In this document: piece by piece, positions 63,066 to 64,000 of the stretch
Numbering within the stretch: the stretch's first letter is position 1
Layout of the letters: each line of letters begins with the position of its first letter
From: Gibbula magus
Lineage: Eukaryota > Mollusca > Gastropoda > Trochida > Trochidae
Length of the DNA stretch: 64,000 nucleotides
Assembly (NCBI GenBank): GCA_936450465.1
Contig: OW388296.1
Coordinates: 37,290,023-37,354,022, forward strand
Reading direction: 5' to 3'
Notes under the pieces: generated by a model
The model's database searches: none
What the model was told of the DNA's origin: nothing
Seen by the model: only the letters and a program-made list of their open reading frames with translations
Made by a program: the position numbers and the translations under genes

Positions 63066-64000
63066 TTGACAAAGTCAATGTCCATCGTCAATCCGTTCTA
63101 AAGTCCACACATCACTGGGGACTCCATATTGAAACAGGGTCACAAAGGGATCACGCCAATGTGAATGCCCAGTGTAAGTTCTCTATTCCAAATGGTTTGG
63201 AGGATGTACAGATAAAACAATTATGTTAACAATACAATTACATTAAAACATTGAAGGTTATAAAACATACATTTGCATTCATTCACAGATATTAAACATA
63301 TGAACACAATAAATGTTAATTCCGATTGAATTTATAAGCGCACACAATATCATTAGTGCATAAAAACATTACAGATATGTATGATAAATGAGTTATCGAA
63401 GTTCACCATGACCAGGGGAGACAACTCGTCGTATGACTATTACATTAGCAATGAATCACTAAGGTATTTGTCATTAGCGCACAGTAAAATGATTTGTCCA
63501 ACCATATGAGTGTAGTGTGGTCACGTGGATTTCAATTATATCCCGACAAATGTTCAGTTGTCTGGTTGCGTTCGGGTATCAAGTTCATAAAACTGGTTCA
63601 CTTACTTCTATAATAAAAAAAACAATGCCAACTGATTGTTTTATTTGTGTTGATAATACACAATCAAACACTTATTAGATTGAACATTAAATTGCGGTGT
63701 TCCCTTAATCACTTCCGTCGATAGGAGGTCTTCCTTTTTCGGGATCTTGACATTCCTAAAAGTAGAAAATAAGCAAGTTAGGGACATAGTTGATGTGGAG
63801 TGGGGAGTGGTAGTGATTTTATCGAAATCTCAATATATGTGCCATATATTTAATTCAAACTGTGCCTACTCAAATATAAGATATTACAGCATATGGATAT
63901 GCAAAAACCTGTGTCTCATTTTTTATTATTAACAGAATCAATTATTTTAGTAAATGTGCATACTTTGTGATATTAGACGGCATGCCATCCATAAATAATT
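63066..64000 (+). repeat. Direct duplication, copy 2 (continues past the window)
   Basis: Partner of 57723-58663. At the window end the similarity is still perfect, so the duplication is longer than 0.94 kb. The sequence left of 63066 is unrelated to that left of 57723. Confidence 0.95.

Overview
The window is nuclear DNA from an invertebrate animal, most likely a mollusc and probably a bivalve. The reasons are the AT-rich, gene-poor background, the absence of operon structure, tRNA-derived SINE pieces, and several dispersed elements built as tandem ~145-170 bp monomers followed by a (GGAC)n-type tail and a terminal hairpin, an architecture known from bivalve 'pearl'/HINE elements. Two runs of exactly 200 N (25961-26160, 49595-49794) are scaffold joins, so true distances there are unknown. 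I find no complete host protein-coding gene. The very long open frames are artefacts of hexanucleotide repeats.

Layout. 1-5876: ~34 tandem satellite units, each a ~90-110 bp core plus a variable (TACATC)n block. 5877-17820: a 12 kb (GATGAA)n-type array with 2.27-2.57 kb higher-order periodicity. 17821-19870: a degenerate TTTGATGAA-type repeat whose start is homologous, inverted, to the end of a similar block at 31690-32634. 19871-31689: mostly non-coding DNA with a LINE reverse-transcriptase remnant, a foldback element carrying a hammerhead-like core, a gap, a local duplication with a SINE and a homeodomain/POU/SOX-like motif cluster, and an 86-bp tandem array ending in (AT)n.

33168-37391: a Ty3/gypsy-type LTR retrotransposon with 103-bp LTRs and an ATAAT target duplication. 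It is internally deleted and frameshifted, and its primer-binding site appears to be complementary to its own LTR. 38157-39520: a TA-flanked, pogo-like non-autonomous DNA transposon. 39770-40330: a CpG-bearing segment with E-box/CRE motifs and a weak candidate first exon. 40755-47225: a dense cluster of pearl-like elements, one nested inside another, plus an 806-bp piggyBac-like MITE (TTAA, 16-bp perfect TIRs).

49795-57472: an almost perfect 7.68 kb (GATGTA)n array, the same hexamer as in the first satellite but on the other strand. Its right flank is a 38-bp exact inverted match to 26673-26710. 57723-64000: two direct copies of a >=0.94 kb segment 5.34 kb apart, a MITE, another pearl-like copy, and a frame-broken capsid-like pseudogene resembling Polinton/adintovirus-type proteins.

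The window is best read as a heterochromatin-like accumulation of satellites and non-autonomous mobile elements. The main points of interest are how these arrays relate to each other and to nearby mobile elements, not any gene network.
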